The position numbers and the translations under genes were made by a program. A DNA stretch of 64,000 nucleotides, taken from NCBI GenBank assembly GCA_016720635.1, contig JADKKF010000015.1:1-64000 (forward strand). Direction: 5' to 3'. Shown one piece after another: positions 29,305-40,000 of this stretch. The DNA comes from Saprospiraceae bacterium. GTDB lineage: Bacteria > Bacteroidota > Bacteroidia > Chitinophagales > Saprospiraceae. The stretch's first letter is position 1. Each line of letters opens with the position of its first letter. The notes beneath the pieces were generated by a model. It was not told the origin of the DNA. It made no database searches and was given only the letters and a program-made list of their open reading frames with translations.

Positions 29305-29337
29305 GGCTTCTCAGCTTTTCGCTGGGAAGCCTTTTTT
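29305..29337 (+). terminator. Intrinsic terminator after the OmpA/TSP3 gene
   Basis: GGCTTC-t-CAGC pairs with GCTG-g-GAAGCC around a TTTTC loop, and six T's follow. It lies 50 bp after the stop codon. Confidence 0.85.
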
Positions 29338-29588
29338 ATTTTTAGCAAATTTTATGAACAATTATTTCGGTTTTCAAGTAAATTAGCCCTTTTGACAAAC
29401 CCAAATGCATTCCCACTTTGTTATCACCTTTGAAAGTTCGAAACTTCGTGTTCTTGCTATTTTTTCAGGTACTTTTTAGCGTCTACTGTCAAATTGACCC
29501 CTGAGAATCAATATTTTATGACATTTTGACGGATAAAGTCGCTTGGCTCAATATTTGTCTTATCTTCTTTTAAAAAATTTTATATTTT
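29338..29588 (+). promoter_or_regulatory. clpB upstream region with candidate promoter
   Basis: TTG at 29526-29528 and AATATTTG at 29550-29557 (one mismatch to TAnnTTTG, spacing 21) could form the clpB promoter, giving a leader of about 30 bases. Just upstream are an interrupted palindrome GTCAA-A-TTGAC (29488-29498) and the similar GACATTTTGAC (29520-29530), which could be a regulator site. That role is speculative. Confidence 0.35.
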
Positions 29589-32195
29589 ATGTCACTAGAT
29601 CAATTTACTAATAAAGCACAAGAAGCCATCGTCAAAGCGCAACAATTAGCCGCAGATATGGAACAACAAAACGTTGAACCTGCTCATGCATTGAAAGGTA
29701 TTGCGCTGGTTAATGAGGGGCTATTACAGTATTTACTCCAGAAAAATGGTGTAAATTATAATTTGTTAAACAATAAACTTGACGATATATTGGCATCATA
29801 TCCGAAAGTTCACGGAGAGGATAGGCAGTATATCAGTTCTGATTTGAATTCAGCTTTTACTCGAGCTAGAAAATTTGCCAAAGACATTAACGATGATTTT
29901 ACATCCTTAGAGATTTTACTCTTAGGGATATTGACAGGAAAGGACCAGACCGCTAAATTGCTCAAAAGCCTTGGACTTGAAGAGGCGGGACTTAAAGCTG
30001 CCATCGCAGGTCTTCGAAAGGGGAGGAGCGTTAACGAGCAAGGAGCAGAAAATCAATATCAAGCATTGAAAAAATATGCCATTGACCTCAACGAACTTGC
30101 CGAAAATGGCAAGTTAGATCCCATCATTGGACGCGATGAAGAAATCAGAAGAGTACTCCACATCCTAAGCCGCAGGAAAAAGAACAACCCCATATTGATC
30201 GGGGAGGCTGGCGTAGGAAAGACGGCCATCGTCGAAGGTATCGCCTGGCGTATCGTAAAGCAGGACGTCCCTGAAAATCTTCTTTCTAAAAAAATATTCA
30301 CCCTCGACATCGCAGCCCTAATTGCTGGTGCCAAATACAAGGGCGAGTTCGAAGAAAGATTGAAAGCCGTTGTCAAGGAAGTTTCTGAATCTGATGGAGA
30401 AATAATCCTTTTCATAGATGAGATTCATACTCTGATTGGTGCTGGTGGTGGGAATGGTGCCATGGATGCCGCCAATATTCTTAAGCCCGCTCTTGCGCGT
30501 GGCGAATTGAGAACCATAGGGGCTACCACCTTGGATGAGTACCAAAAGTACTTTGAAAACGACAAAGCTTTGGTCAGGAGATTCCAAACTGTCATGGTGG
30601 ACGAACCGACCTTAGAGGACTCCGTTTCCATTTTACGTGGATTACAAGAGCGATACGAAGTTTATCACAAAATAGATATTTTGGACGAGGCGATTCTTGC
30701 TGCTGTAGAATTATCTCACCGATATATCCCCGAACGACAATTGCCTGATAAAGCGATTGACCTGATCGATGAAGCAGCCGCTAAATTAAGACTGGAATTA
30801 GATTCCGTACCCGAGGAGATCGATGAAATGGATAGAAAAGTCCGCCAGCTTGAGATCGAACGCGAAGCCATCAAAAGAGAAAAAGACGATAAAAAGCAAG
30901 AAGCCATCGAAAATCAAATTGCGCAACACAGGGAAAAGCTGGACAGCATGCGCGCTTTGTGGGAAAATGAAAAAGATATCGTCAACAATATCCAAAAAAT
31001 CAAAGCATCCCTAGATGATTTGGACAATCAAGCTGCCAAAGCAGAGCGTGAAAGCGATTTTGAAGCAGTAGCAAAGATTCGATATGGGTTGCGCAAAGAC
31101 AAGGAAGCCGAACTACTTCTCGAAGAAAAGAAGCTGACTGACCTTCCCCTTGAATCGAGGTTGACCAATCAGAAAGTTACCGCAGATGACATCGCTGAAG
31201 TCGTTTCCAAATGGACAGGCATCCCCATCACCAAGATGATGCAAAGCGAAAAAGATAAATTGTTGACACTTGAAGATCAAATTGGACAACGATTGATTGG
31301 TCAAAAGGAAGCAGTAGCTGCCGTGAGTGATGCCGTGAGAAGGTCAAGAGCAGGGCTTCAAGACCAAGATAAACCCATTGGTTCCTTCATATTTCTTGGA
31401 CCTACAGGCGTTGGAAAAACCGAACTTGCCAAAGCCTTGGCAGACGTTTTATTTGATGACGAGGACGCCATCATTCGTATCGACATGAGTGAATACCAAG
31501 AGAAACACGCAGTCTCTAGGCTCGTGGGCGCTCCTCCAGGATACGTGGGTTATGATGAAGGTGGACAGCTCACTGAAGCAGTTCGTCGTAAGCCTTATTC
31601 CATTATTTTGTTGGACGAAATCGAGAAGGCACACCCCGATGTTTTCAACATTTTATTGCAAGTTCTGGACGACGGAAGGCTTACAGACAACAAAGGCCGC
31701 GTAGCTAATTTCAAAAATACCATCCTTATCTTGACTTCCAACTTGGGTTCTGACTTGATCCTAGAGAATTTTGAGGATCTTAACAAAATGGGTGAGGGCA
31801 AACGCCAAGAAATTTTAGACACTACCAAGATAGAAGTACTAGAATTGCTAAAGAAAATCATGCGTCCGGAATTTCTCAATCGAATCGATGAGACCATCAT
31901 GTTCACCCCTTTGAGCAAATCCGAAGTTGAACAGATTTTGGAGATTTTGATAAAGGATGTAGATGATATGTTGCGAAAGCAAGGTCTTCAGATAGAACTT
32001 GACCAAGCAGCCAAAGATTTCCTAGTGGACATCGGCTACGACCCTCAGTTTGGTGCGAGGCCATTGAAACGAACCATTCAGCGAGAACTCGTTAATCTTC
32101 TTTCCAAGGCAATTTTAGCAGGCACATTTGCCAATGGAGATACTATAAAAGTTACTGCCGATCCCTCAAAAGGAATCATTCTCTACAAAAAATAA
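29589..32195 (+). CDS. clpB: Disaggregating AAA+ chaperone ClpB
   Basis: ClpB is a hexameric ATPase that pulls proteins out of aggregates together with DnaK. The 868-residue protein has the N-terminal double Clp-N domain (about 1-145), NBD1 with Walker A GEAGVGKTAI (from 205) and Walker B ILFIDEIHTL, and the coiled-coil M domain (about 410-525). NBD2 follows with Walker A GPTGVGKTEL (from 604), sensor and arginine-finger motifs (FLNRIDE) and the C-terminal D2-small domain. The M domain distinguishes it from ClpA and ClpC. Length is normal. Stress control is likely. Confidence 0.98.
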   Translation: MSLDQFTNKAQEAIVKAQQLAADMEQQNVEPAHALKGIALVNEGLLQYLLQKNGVNYNLLNNKLDDILASYPKVHGEDRQYISSDLNSAFTRARKFAKDINDDFTSLEILLLGILTGKDQTAKLLKSLGLEEAGLKAAIAGLRKGRSVNEQGAENQYQALKKYAIDLNELAENGKLDPIIGRDEEIRRVLHILSRRKKNNPILIGEAGVGKTAIVEGIAWRIVKQDVPENLLSKKIFTLDIAALIAGAKYKGEFEERLKAVVKEVSESDGEIILFIDEIHTLIGAGGGNGAMDAANILKPALARGELRTIGATTLDEYQKYFENDKALVRRFQTVMVDEPTLEDSVSILRGLQERYEVYHKIDILDEAILAAVELSHRYIPERQLPDKAIDLIDEAAAKLRLELDSVPEEIDEMDRKVRQLEIEREAIKREKDDKKQEAIENQIAQHREKLDSMRALWENEKDIVNNIQKIKASLDDLDNQAAKAERESDFEAVAKIRYGLRKDKEAELLLEEKKLTDLPLESRLTNQKVTADDIAEVVSKWTGIPITKMMQSEKDKLLTLEDQIGQRLIGQKEAVAAVSDAVRRSRAGLQDQDKPIGSFIFLGPTGVGKTELAKALADVLFDDEDAIIRIDMSEYQEKHAVSRLVGAPPGYVGYDEGGQLTEAVRRKPYSIILLDEIEKAHPDVFNILLQVLDDGRLTDNKGRVANFKNTILILTSNLGSDLILENFEDLNKMGEGKRQEILDTTKIEVLELLKKIMRPEFLNRIDETIMFTPLSKSEVEQILEILIKDVDDMLRKQGLQIELDQAAKDFLVDIGYDPQFGARPLKRTIQRELVNLLSKAILAGTFANGDTIKVTADPSKGIILYKK

Positions 32196-32335
32196 AATTT
32201 TAAATATTGATTATCTAATTGGACACCACCCTCATCATTGATGAGGGTCGGGCCGTCCTTGGGTTCGCTTTCGCTCCGTCCTTCGGACCCAGATACTTTC
32301 CAGTATCTGGCCATTTCCACCCCTGGTGCGGATAC
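32196..32335. other. Convergent intergenic region with two perfect hairpins
   Basis: ACCCTCATC-ATT-GATGAGGGT (32228-32248) and CAGATACT-TTCC-AGTATCTG (32290-32309) are perfect hairpins between the convergent clpB and barrel-protein genes. The piece between them is GC-richer than its surroundings and repeats CCGTCCTT. No T-run follows, so plain intrinsic termination is uncertain. Confidence 0.5.
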
Positions 32336-33181
32336 CTATTTTTCGTCTTGATTCTTTATTGATTTTCCACCGAACAAATAGCCAAAAACAACTGCCATTT
32401 GTCCATATCTAATCGATTGTTTTGCTTTGTCTTCTTTATATGGTGACGTCCGTATATCCATCATTCTGATATAACCAAATTTTAATTCAGACTGTATGAA
32501 AAAATGATTGAAGAAAAGTGCTTGTAGCCCGACAAGAATCCCAGTTCCATAACCAGCCACATGAAATGCATCGTTTCTTGGTTTCGTCATCAAGGTAACG
32601 TCTGATCTTGGTATCATCATACCTGCGCCTATTCCAGTTGTTAGATTTAATGCGACATTCTTGATCCCCCAAAGGTGGTCGTCTCGACGGATTTCTACAT
32701 TGGCATAATTCAATCCATCAGTATGCTCAAATTTGAGGAAATCCTCTGACAATACAATTTTGTTGCGATCATACACGCCATTATAGACTCCTTCTTCTTT
32801 TAGGATATAGCCATCGATTCCCACTTCTTGATTTTGAGTCACCACATACTTCATATGGTCCATCCCTATGGATAGTTGATATTTATCATTTAGATAATAG
32901 CCGATACGGTAGTTATACTGAGGGATTGTAAAGTACTTTGGGTTAAAGTAAGTTTGAAAACTCTTTGGAGTCGGCTTATCCTTAGCCTCAACATCTGAAA
33001 GCGTAAAATTGTATTTTTCTCCTGTAAATTTTATATCGGTATCTAAATAACCTGCGCGATTCCAACCCCAATAAATATAGAACTTACCCTGCCTATGCAA
33101 GGTTTGAGAATATACATGTGTTGATACCCCAAGCAATAGAAACCAAATCAAATGATTTTTAGTGAAATTATGTGTTTTCAA
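32336..33181 (-). CDS. Hypothetical outer-membrane beta-barrel protein
   Basis: The 281-residue protein has a signal peptide (LIWFLLLGVSTHVYSQ) and alternating aromatic and polar strands (GKFYIYWGWNRAGY, NYRIGYYLNDKYQLSIGMDHMKY, FIQSELKFGYIRM). Near the C-terminus is an aromatic strand (AVVFGYLFGG). An outer-membrane barrel is likely; the family is not recognised and no function is proposed. It stands alone and converges on clpB. Confidence 0.75.
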   Translation of the reverse strand: MKTHNFTKNHLIWFLLLGVSTHVYSQTLHRQGKFYIYWGWNRAGYLDTDIKFTGEKYNFTLSDVEAKDKPTPKSFQTYFNPKYFTIPQYNYRIGYYLNDKYQLSIGMDHMKYVVTQNQEVGIDGYILKEEGVYNGVYDRNKIVLSEDFLKFEHTDGLNYANVEIRRDDHLWGIKNVALNLTTGIGAGMMIPRSDVTLMTKPRNDAFHVAGYGTGILVGLQALFFNHFFIQSELKFGYIRMMDIRTSPYKEDKAKQSIRYGQMAVVFGYLFGGKSIKNQDEK

Positions 33182-33676
33182 CTGATAGTATTTTAGTGAC
33201 CTATTTTGAATTTATTATTCCTAAATTATCACCCAAATTTATGAAAAATTAGTCATTGCCTAGTATTTTTTATAAGGAGAGAATAAAATTGTTTATTATA
33301 TCAAAATTAGTTTTATTCAATAAGTTTAATTTTAATATAATGAATTTTTATTACATATATTTATTTTTTTATATATCGCTATTTTTATTAATTTGTAAAT
33401 AATTATGTGGTTTTTTTTATATTTTTAGTTAAAATTTGGAAAAATTCATGAAATAATATCAAAAAAACTTGGATTGTTGAAAGATATGTCTCACCTTTGC
33501 TTAGAGAAAGGGAGGATTTAATGCACTCTAATTGACTAATCTCAAAATTATTAAGGAAATACTACAAAATGGCTAGATACAGAAATTTTTGATTTTACTT
33601 CTAGACATTATACAGTGGCATTAAAGAACTCACGGTCAGGACGTAGATAATTAACGACATTATAAACTTAACTAAC
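33182..33676 (+). promoter_or_regulatory. Very AT-rich divergent upstream region, candidate promoter
   Basis: The 495-bp region between divergent genes is extremely AT-rich to about 33470. A candidate promoter is TTG at 33469-33471 with CACCTTTG at 33492-33499 (spacing 20, one mismatch). It would leave a leader of about 170 bases ahead of the small secreted protein and giant adhesin genes. No ORF or hairpin of note was seen. Confidence 0.35.
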
Positions 33677-34045
33677 ATGAACAAATTACTTACTTGCATT
33701 CTTTGCATGCTTACTAGTTTTGCAGTTTTTGGGCAAAATACTACTTTACAGTTCAATACCGCTCCATCAACTGCAACTGCCACACAAAAATCCAAATTGG
33801 AAAAGTACATTCATTATCTTGGACAAGTTGACGGCTTCGATCAGTATAAGATTGAATTTGCTTTTGCTGGATGGGACGAAGAGCAAATCGCAGAAGTGGT
33901 GCGAACCCAAGGTCGTGATCGAAATGTTGCTGTCCTTCAAGAGAATTTCAGTGACAAATCTATCCTCGCCAGTTTTATTGCTGGAAAAGTATCAAAGTCG
34001 GACATTGTATATAGATTCTATACCAAAAACAATATTAAACAATAA
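33677..34045 (+). CDS. Small secreted hypothetical protein ahead of the giant adhesin
   Basis: The 122-residue protein has a signal peptide (LLTCILCMLTSFAVFGQ) and a compact mature domain of about 100 residues with charged helices (DEEQIAEVVRTQGRDRNVAVL) and a basic end. No family is recognised. It lies 27 bp upstream of the 3162-residue adhesin in the same direction, so it is probably in the same transcript and may help export, folding or anchoring of it. That role is inferred from position only. Confidence 0.7.
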   Translation: MNKLLTCILCMLTSFAVFGQNTTLQFNTAPSTATATQKSKLEKYIHYLGQVDGFDQYKIEFAFAGWDEEQIAEVVRTQGRDRNVAVLQENFSDKSILASFIAGKVSKSDIVYRFYTKNNIKQ

Positions 34046-34072
34046 TTCAATCTGCTTAATAAATTCTGTTCT

Positions 34073-37000
34073 ATGAAAAAATTATTACTTTCAGTTATTG
34101 CGCTTTGCACCTTAGTCACTTTCGGCTATAGTGCTGCACCTTTGAATGATGCTTGCTCTGGAGCTACAACTCTTACTCAGCAAGCTACCTTTACATGTGG
34201 ATCCCCAACAGCTGGAACTACCAACAATGCAACGGATGAATCCCCAGTAGGTACATGTGGTGGACCAGATGTTTGGTTTAAATTTGTGGCAACTTCCACT
34301 TCTGCAATTGTTACCGTGGATGGAGCTACTAATTTTGATGCAGTAGTTGGTGCATTTACAGCTTGTGGATCTACTTCCATTCCAACTGGAGGAGATTGTA
34401 TTGATGATACTAGTTCTGGAGGTATTGAAACGATGACCTTAACAGGGTTGACTGTAGGTGCCACCTATTATATTCAAGTTTCAGACTGGGCAGGAGGTAC
34501 TTCCGCTACAGACGATTTTGACATTTGTGTTTTCACACTGCCACCACCTCCTCCTAATGATAATTGTGCAGGAGCAACTGCCTTTCCCGCCATTTCACTT
34601 ACACCTGGTGTTTGTAGCGTCTTAAATAATCAAACAACAGCTGGTGCCACAGATTCAGGGGTTACCCCTACGGGTGCATGTAGCACCAATTCAGGAACTG
34701 AAGATGATGACGTATGGTTTAGTTTTGTTGCCACTAGTTCAGCTTTAAATATATCTGCTGTCTTGGTAAGTGGAGCCTCTGACGTTTATTGGCAGGTTTT
34801 TTCAGGATCTTGCGGCTCTTCCATGACATCCCTCCTTTGTACTGATAACGATTCTGGATCAATTCTGACTGGATTAGTAGTGGGGCAAACTTATTATCTA
34901 AGAATGTACACTTGGGACTCAGGTGTCAGTACAATACAAAATATTTGTATTTCAGCTATACCTCCTCCACCAACCAATGATAATTGCGTTGGAGCAACAC
35001 CATTTCCTACTGTTCCCACAAATGGTGTTTGCAGTGAACTATTAAATCAATCGACAGCAGGAGCAACTGACTCAGGCGTTACGCCATCAGGTGCATGCAC
35101 ATCCAATAGTGGAGCTGAAGATGATGATGTATGGTTTAGTTTTGTTGCCTCAAGCTCGAATATTAGTTTAAGTGCTTCGTATGTCAGTGGAGCAACAGAT
35201 ATATATTTTCAAGTCTTTTCAGGATCTTGTGGTACCAATATGACTTCAATATTGTGTACCGATACTAATGCAGGAGGATCTCTGTTAAATCTTGTTGTTG
35301 GTGAAACTTATTATGTAAGAATGTACACATGGGATATCGGTGCCGCCACAGTTCAAAATCTTTGTTTAAAAGCTATAGTCCCAACCCCAGGTAAAGAATG
35401 TGTAACAGCAACTCCGCTATGTTGTGGAGCAACAATCCCTGCACCTACCGCTGGTGTTGGTTCATTTGACGAAGCGATTCCTAATGAATGTAGTTCATCT
35501 AACAACGAAGATAACAGTACTTGGATTTCAATTGCCATCACTGCGGATGGTTCTGTATCAATGAATTTTGATGCAAATCCAAACGCTGATATAGACTTTG
35601 CACTTTGGGTGATTAGAGGAACTCCAACCAACCCAGCAACTTTATTGGAGGGTTGTGCTTCTTTAGCTGCGACTCCAACATCTGATCGTAGATGTGACTG
35701 GTCAGGCTCTGGCACTGAATCGGGCTTCGGAACTGCTTGTGGAGCAGGTACTGGATGTGATCCACGTGGTAATTTAAATGTACAAAATGGGGATCTTATT
35801 ATAGCGATGATAAATGACTTTAGTGCATTTGATAATTTTGCTTTTTCATCCAATGTCTCATTGACAGGAGGTGCCATGGCTGCATGCCCCCCACCCAACG
35901 TTTATGTTGAGAATGGTCGATGCTCAGATGATTGCGGGGTGAATACTGGCACACAGACTATAGCACCTGGGATTTCAGTCTCAAACTGCCCAGCGACTGC
36001 CACAGTTATTCAATATTCAACCGACAATGGTGCGAATTGGATTAATGGGGTACCGGCTTATGGTACTTACACAACTGCCAGTCCACTTTTAGTTAGATGT
36101 AACAACGCTGGCGGGACGTGTCCGACACCAGCTGATAATATAACAACTTCACCTGTTTCTTGCGCACCTTGTATTACTTGTGTTGTGTCAGCTGATGCAG
36201 GAATAGATGGCACCATCACTTGTGCCTCAAATATCACTGGGGTATCTATCGGGTCAGCTACTTCTTTAGCTGGTCATACATATGCTTGGAGCCCAACCGC
36301 TGGATTGAGTTCATCTACGATAAATAATCCAATAGCTAATCCAGCTGTATCAACTACTTATGTTGTTACAGTGACAAATACAATTGATGGTGGATGTACC
36401 TCAACTGACATGGTAGTGATTACTGTCAATAAACCGACACCGACCGTAGATATTACCGATTTAACGGTATGTCAAGGAAGTATAGCTACCATCACTGCTA
36501 CTTCAGGTACTCCAGGAACATTTACTTGGAATACTGGACAAAATGGCTCGGTAATTAATGCTACTATTTTAACCACACTTGAAACATTTACTGTTACGGT
36601 TACAAATGCCCAAGGATGTACCGCAAGTGCAACCCAAAATATTGCAGGAGTTGCTATTTCTGCATTGGGAAGTGGAGCAATTATTTGTCCTGGAGTTTTG
36701 ACCAGCCTTACAGTTACAACCAACCCAACTACAGGTATCAATTATGCTTGGAGTAATGGAGGCAATACAAGCGTGATCAGTGTTAATCCTTTGGTTACGA
36801 CAATATATACGGTTACTGTTACTAGAATAGATTTTGGTTGCGCTGCTAGTCTTGAAAATACAATTACTGTTAATCCTGCTCCAGTAGCAGCTGCTATTGG
36901 GGCGACGGTTTGTTTTGGTCAAGATGGCACTTTAACAGCAACTGGCGGAGTAACTTATGCATGGTCTAATGGGGCTATTACACAAAATATTATAACACAA

Positions 37001-40000
37001 ACAGCTGGAATATATACGGTTACTGTTACAGATATAAACTCTTGTACATCAACCAGTTCTGCTGAATTAGTGGTAAATCCTCTTCCTGTAATTGTTACAA
37101 CCAACGCAACCATATGTAATGGCTCAACTGGAACTATAACAGCGAGTGGAGGGACCTCATACGAATGGAATTTAGGTGCTAATACATCAATGATGATGGA
37201 TAATCCAACGGTCAATACACTTTATACGGTTACGGTAACAACAGCTTCTGGTTGTACTAGCACCGCTACTGCAGAAATTATTATCCAAAGTTTCCTAGTA
37301 CCGATTATGACAAGTTCAACAATTTGTTCAGGTAGCGAAGGTACAATTTCTGCAAGTGGAGGAACAATGTACACTTGGAATACAGGAGAAACAACTGCAT
37401 ATAATGTTCAAAGCCCAGGCGGCACAACTACATATTTTGTTACAGTATCAGATGCTTCTGGATGTTCAGGTACAGGAGAAGCAACCATCACAGTTAATGA
37501 AGTACCAATTTTGCTTATGTCCAATAGCACAGTTTGTGCGGGATTGGAAGGTACACTAACTGCTAGAGTATTTGAATTTGCCCCTAGAGACGGTAATTCT
37601 GGACCTTTCTCGACAGGAGCTCAGATAGCAGCTGGTGAAACTTTCATTTGGTCATCAGGAGAAAATACTTCGTCAATTAACCCTACAGTGGCGGGTGATT
37701 ATACCGTAACGGTTACTAGCTTGCAAGGCTGCAGCACAACTGGTATAGCGACCCTAACTTTAAGCCCCGCACCTATTGTTGCCACAACCAATAGCACTGT
37801 ATGTTCAGGCTTAGCTGGGACACTTACAGCCTCAGGAGGTGTTTCATATACTTGGTCATCAGGAGAAAATACATCTGCTATTAATCCAACAGTTGCAGGA
37901 GATTATACAGTTTCAGTAAGTAATGCTCAAGGGTGCACAGCTTCTGGAGTGGCATCGTTGTCAATTAGCCCTTTAGCGGTTGTAGTTACTACCAATAGTA
38001 CGGTATGCGCTGGTGTATCAGGAACATTAACAGCATCAGGTGGTGCATCATATACATGGTCCTCAGGCGAAAATACCTCATCAATCAATCCAACGGTTGC
38101 AGGTGATTATTCAGTTACAATAACCACTGCCGAAGGTTGTAATGCGACTGGTGTTGCTACATTGGTTGTAAATCCACTTCCAATCGTTACCACTACAAAT
38201 AGTACTGTGTGTATCGGTACGCAAGGTACCTTAACAGCTAGTGGTGGTGCAAGTTATGTTTGGTCAAATGGAGTAACAACTTCTAACAATGTTACTAGCG
38301 TTGCAGGCACCTATACAGTGACTATTTCTAGTGCTGAGGGTTGTACTGCTGTTGGCAATGCAACTTTGGTGACAAATCCGTTACCGATTGCTAATGCTAC
38401 TAGCGCGTCAATATGTTTCGGAGGAAATGGTACATTAACTGCTTCTGGTGGAACAATATATGCATGGTCAAATGGAGTAACAATTGCAAATAATATTACT
38501 AATGTAGCTGGTACATATACAGTTACAGTTTCAGATATCAATGGTTGTCAATCTACGACAACTGCAACATTATTTATCAATCCATTATTAGTAGCGAGTA
38601 CCAGCAATGCGACTGTTTGTACAGGAACAAATGGAACGCTTTCTGCTAGTGGAGGATTAAATTATACATGGAGCAATGGAACACTTGGAGCAAATAATAT
38701 AGTAAATACTGCTGGAATCTATACAGTATCGGTGACCGATGCCCTTGGATGTTTAGCCGTAGGAACTGCTCAGTTATTTGTAAATCCATTGCCAGTTCCT
38801 GTGATTTTAGCAACAGATAACTCTGGATTAGGAGCTGATGATTTGACTATCTGTGCGGGCTCAAGTTCTACACTAACTGCAACAGGAGGTACAAGTTATA
38901 ATTGGAGTAATGGAGTAGTTGGAGCTGCTAACGTTGTTAATCCAATTGGTACCACAGTTTATACTGTGACAGTTAGCAACGTATTTGGTTGTACCGCAAT
39001 TAGGGCGGTAACTTTAACTGCAACAAGTTATCCAGTACCAAGCATTACCTTTGGTGAGGCTTCAGGAACATCTCCTAATGACGGTAATATTTGTAATGGA
39101 TCTTCCGCTGTTTTGACAGCATCAGGTGGTTCGTCTTATGTATGGAGCACAGGGGCTACAACAGCTTCCTTTACAACATCTGAAGCTGGTACATATACAG
39201 TGACCGTTTCTAGCTTTGGTTGTCCAGCAGTAGCAAGTGCAACATTGACAGTATTACCAGCACCAACAGTAGTAACGGGACCAACCAGCGTATTTATATG
39301 TTCTACTGGGGGAAGTATAAGAATAGGTGGTACTGCAATCGCAGGTTATACCTACGCTTGGACGCCGACAACTGGTTTGAGTGATCCGAACAGCAGCAAT
39401 CCAACAGCATCTCCAAGCGTAACAACCCAATATACATTGGTAGTAACCAATAGCTCAACTGGATGTACGTCTAGCGGTCAAGTAATGGTAACCTTATTCA
39501 ACACTACCGATTTGATATGTAGAGGCAAAGTGAATTTGAGCTTAGGACCAAATTGTACATATGCACTACAACCAGGTGATGTGTTGGTAGGTAATATTGG
39601 AAGTCCAAGTTTGTACACCGTAAGTCTTACAACGATGGCAGGCACGCCAATACCAAATGTATTGAATGCGAGCCACATAGGCCAGATGTTGGTATATATG
39701 GTAAGAGACAATTGTAATGGCAACTTATGTTGGGGACAAATCTTGGTAGAAGACAAGATGCCACCCGTATTTGTATGTCAAGATTATACAGTAAGTTGTA
39801 CAGATACGCATCCAGCGAGTTTCTATGCACCGACGGTGACGGATAATTGCGGATCAGTATTGGGTTTAACTTATACAGAAAGAGAAGTATCAAGCGAAAG
39901 TTGTGATGGACCATACTGGAGAGTAATCGAAAGAGTGTGGACGGCAACGGATACGTATGGAAGCACAGGAACATGCGTACAAAGAATATACTATACAAGA

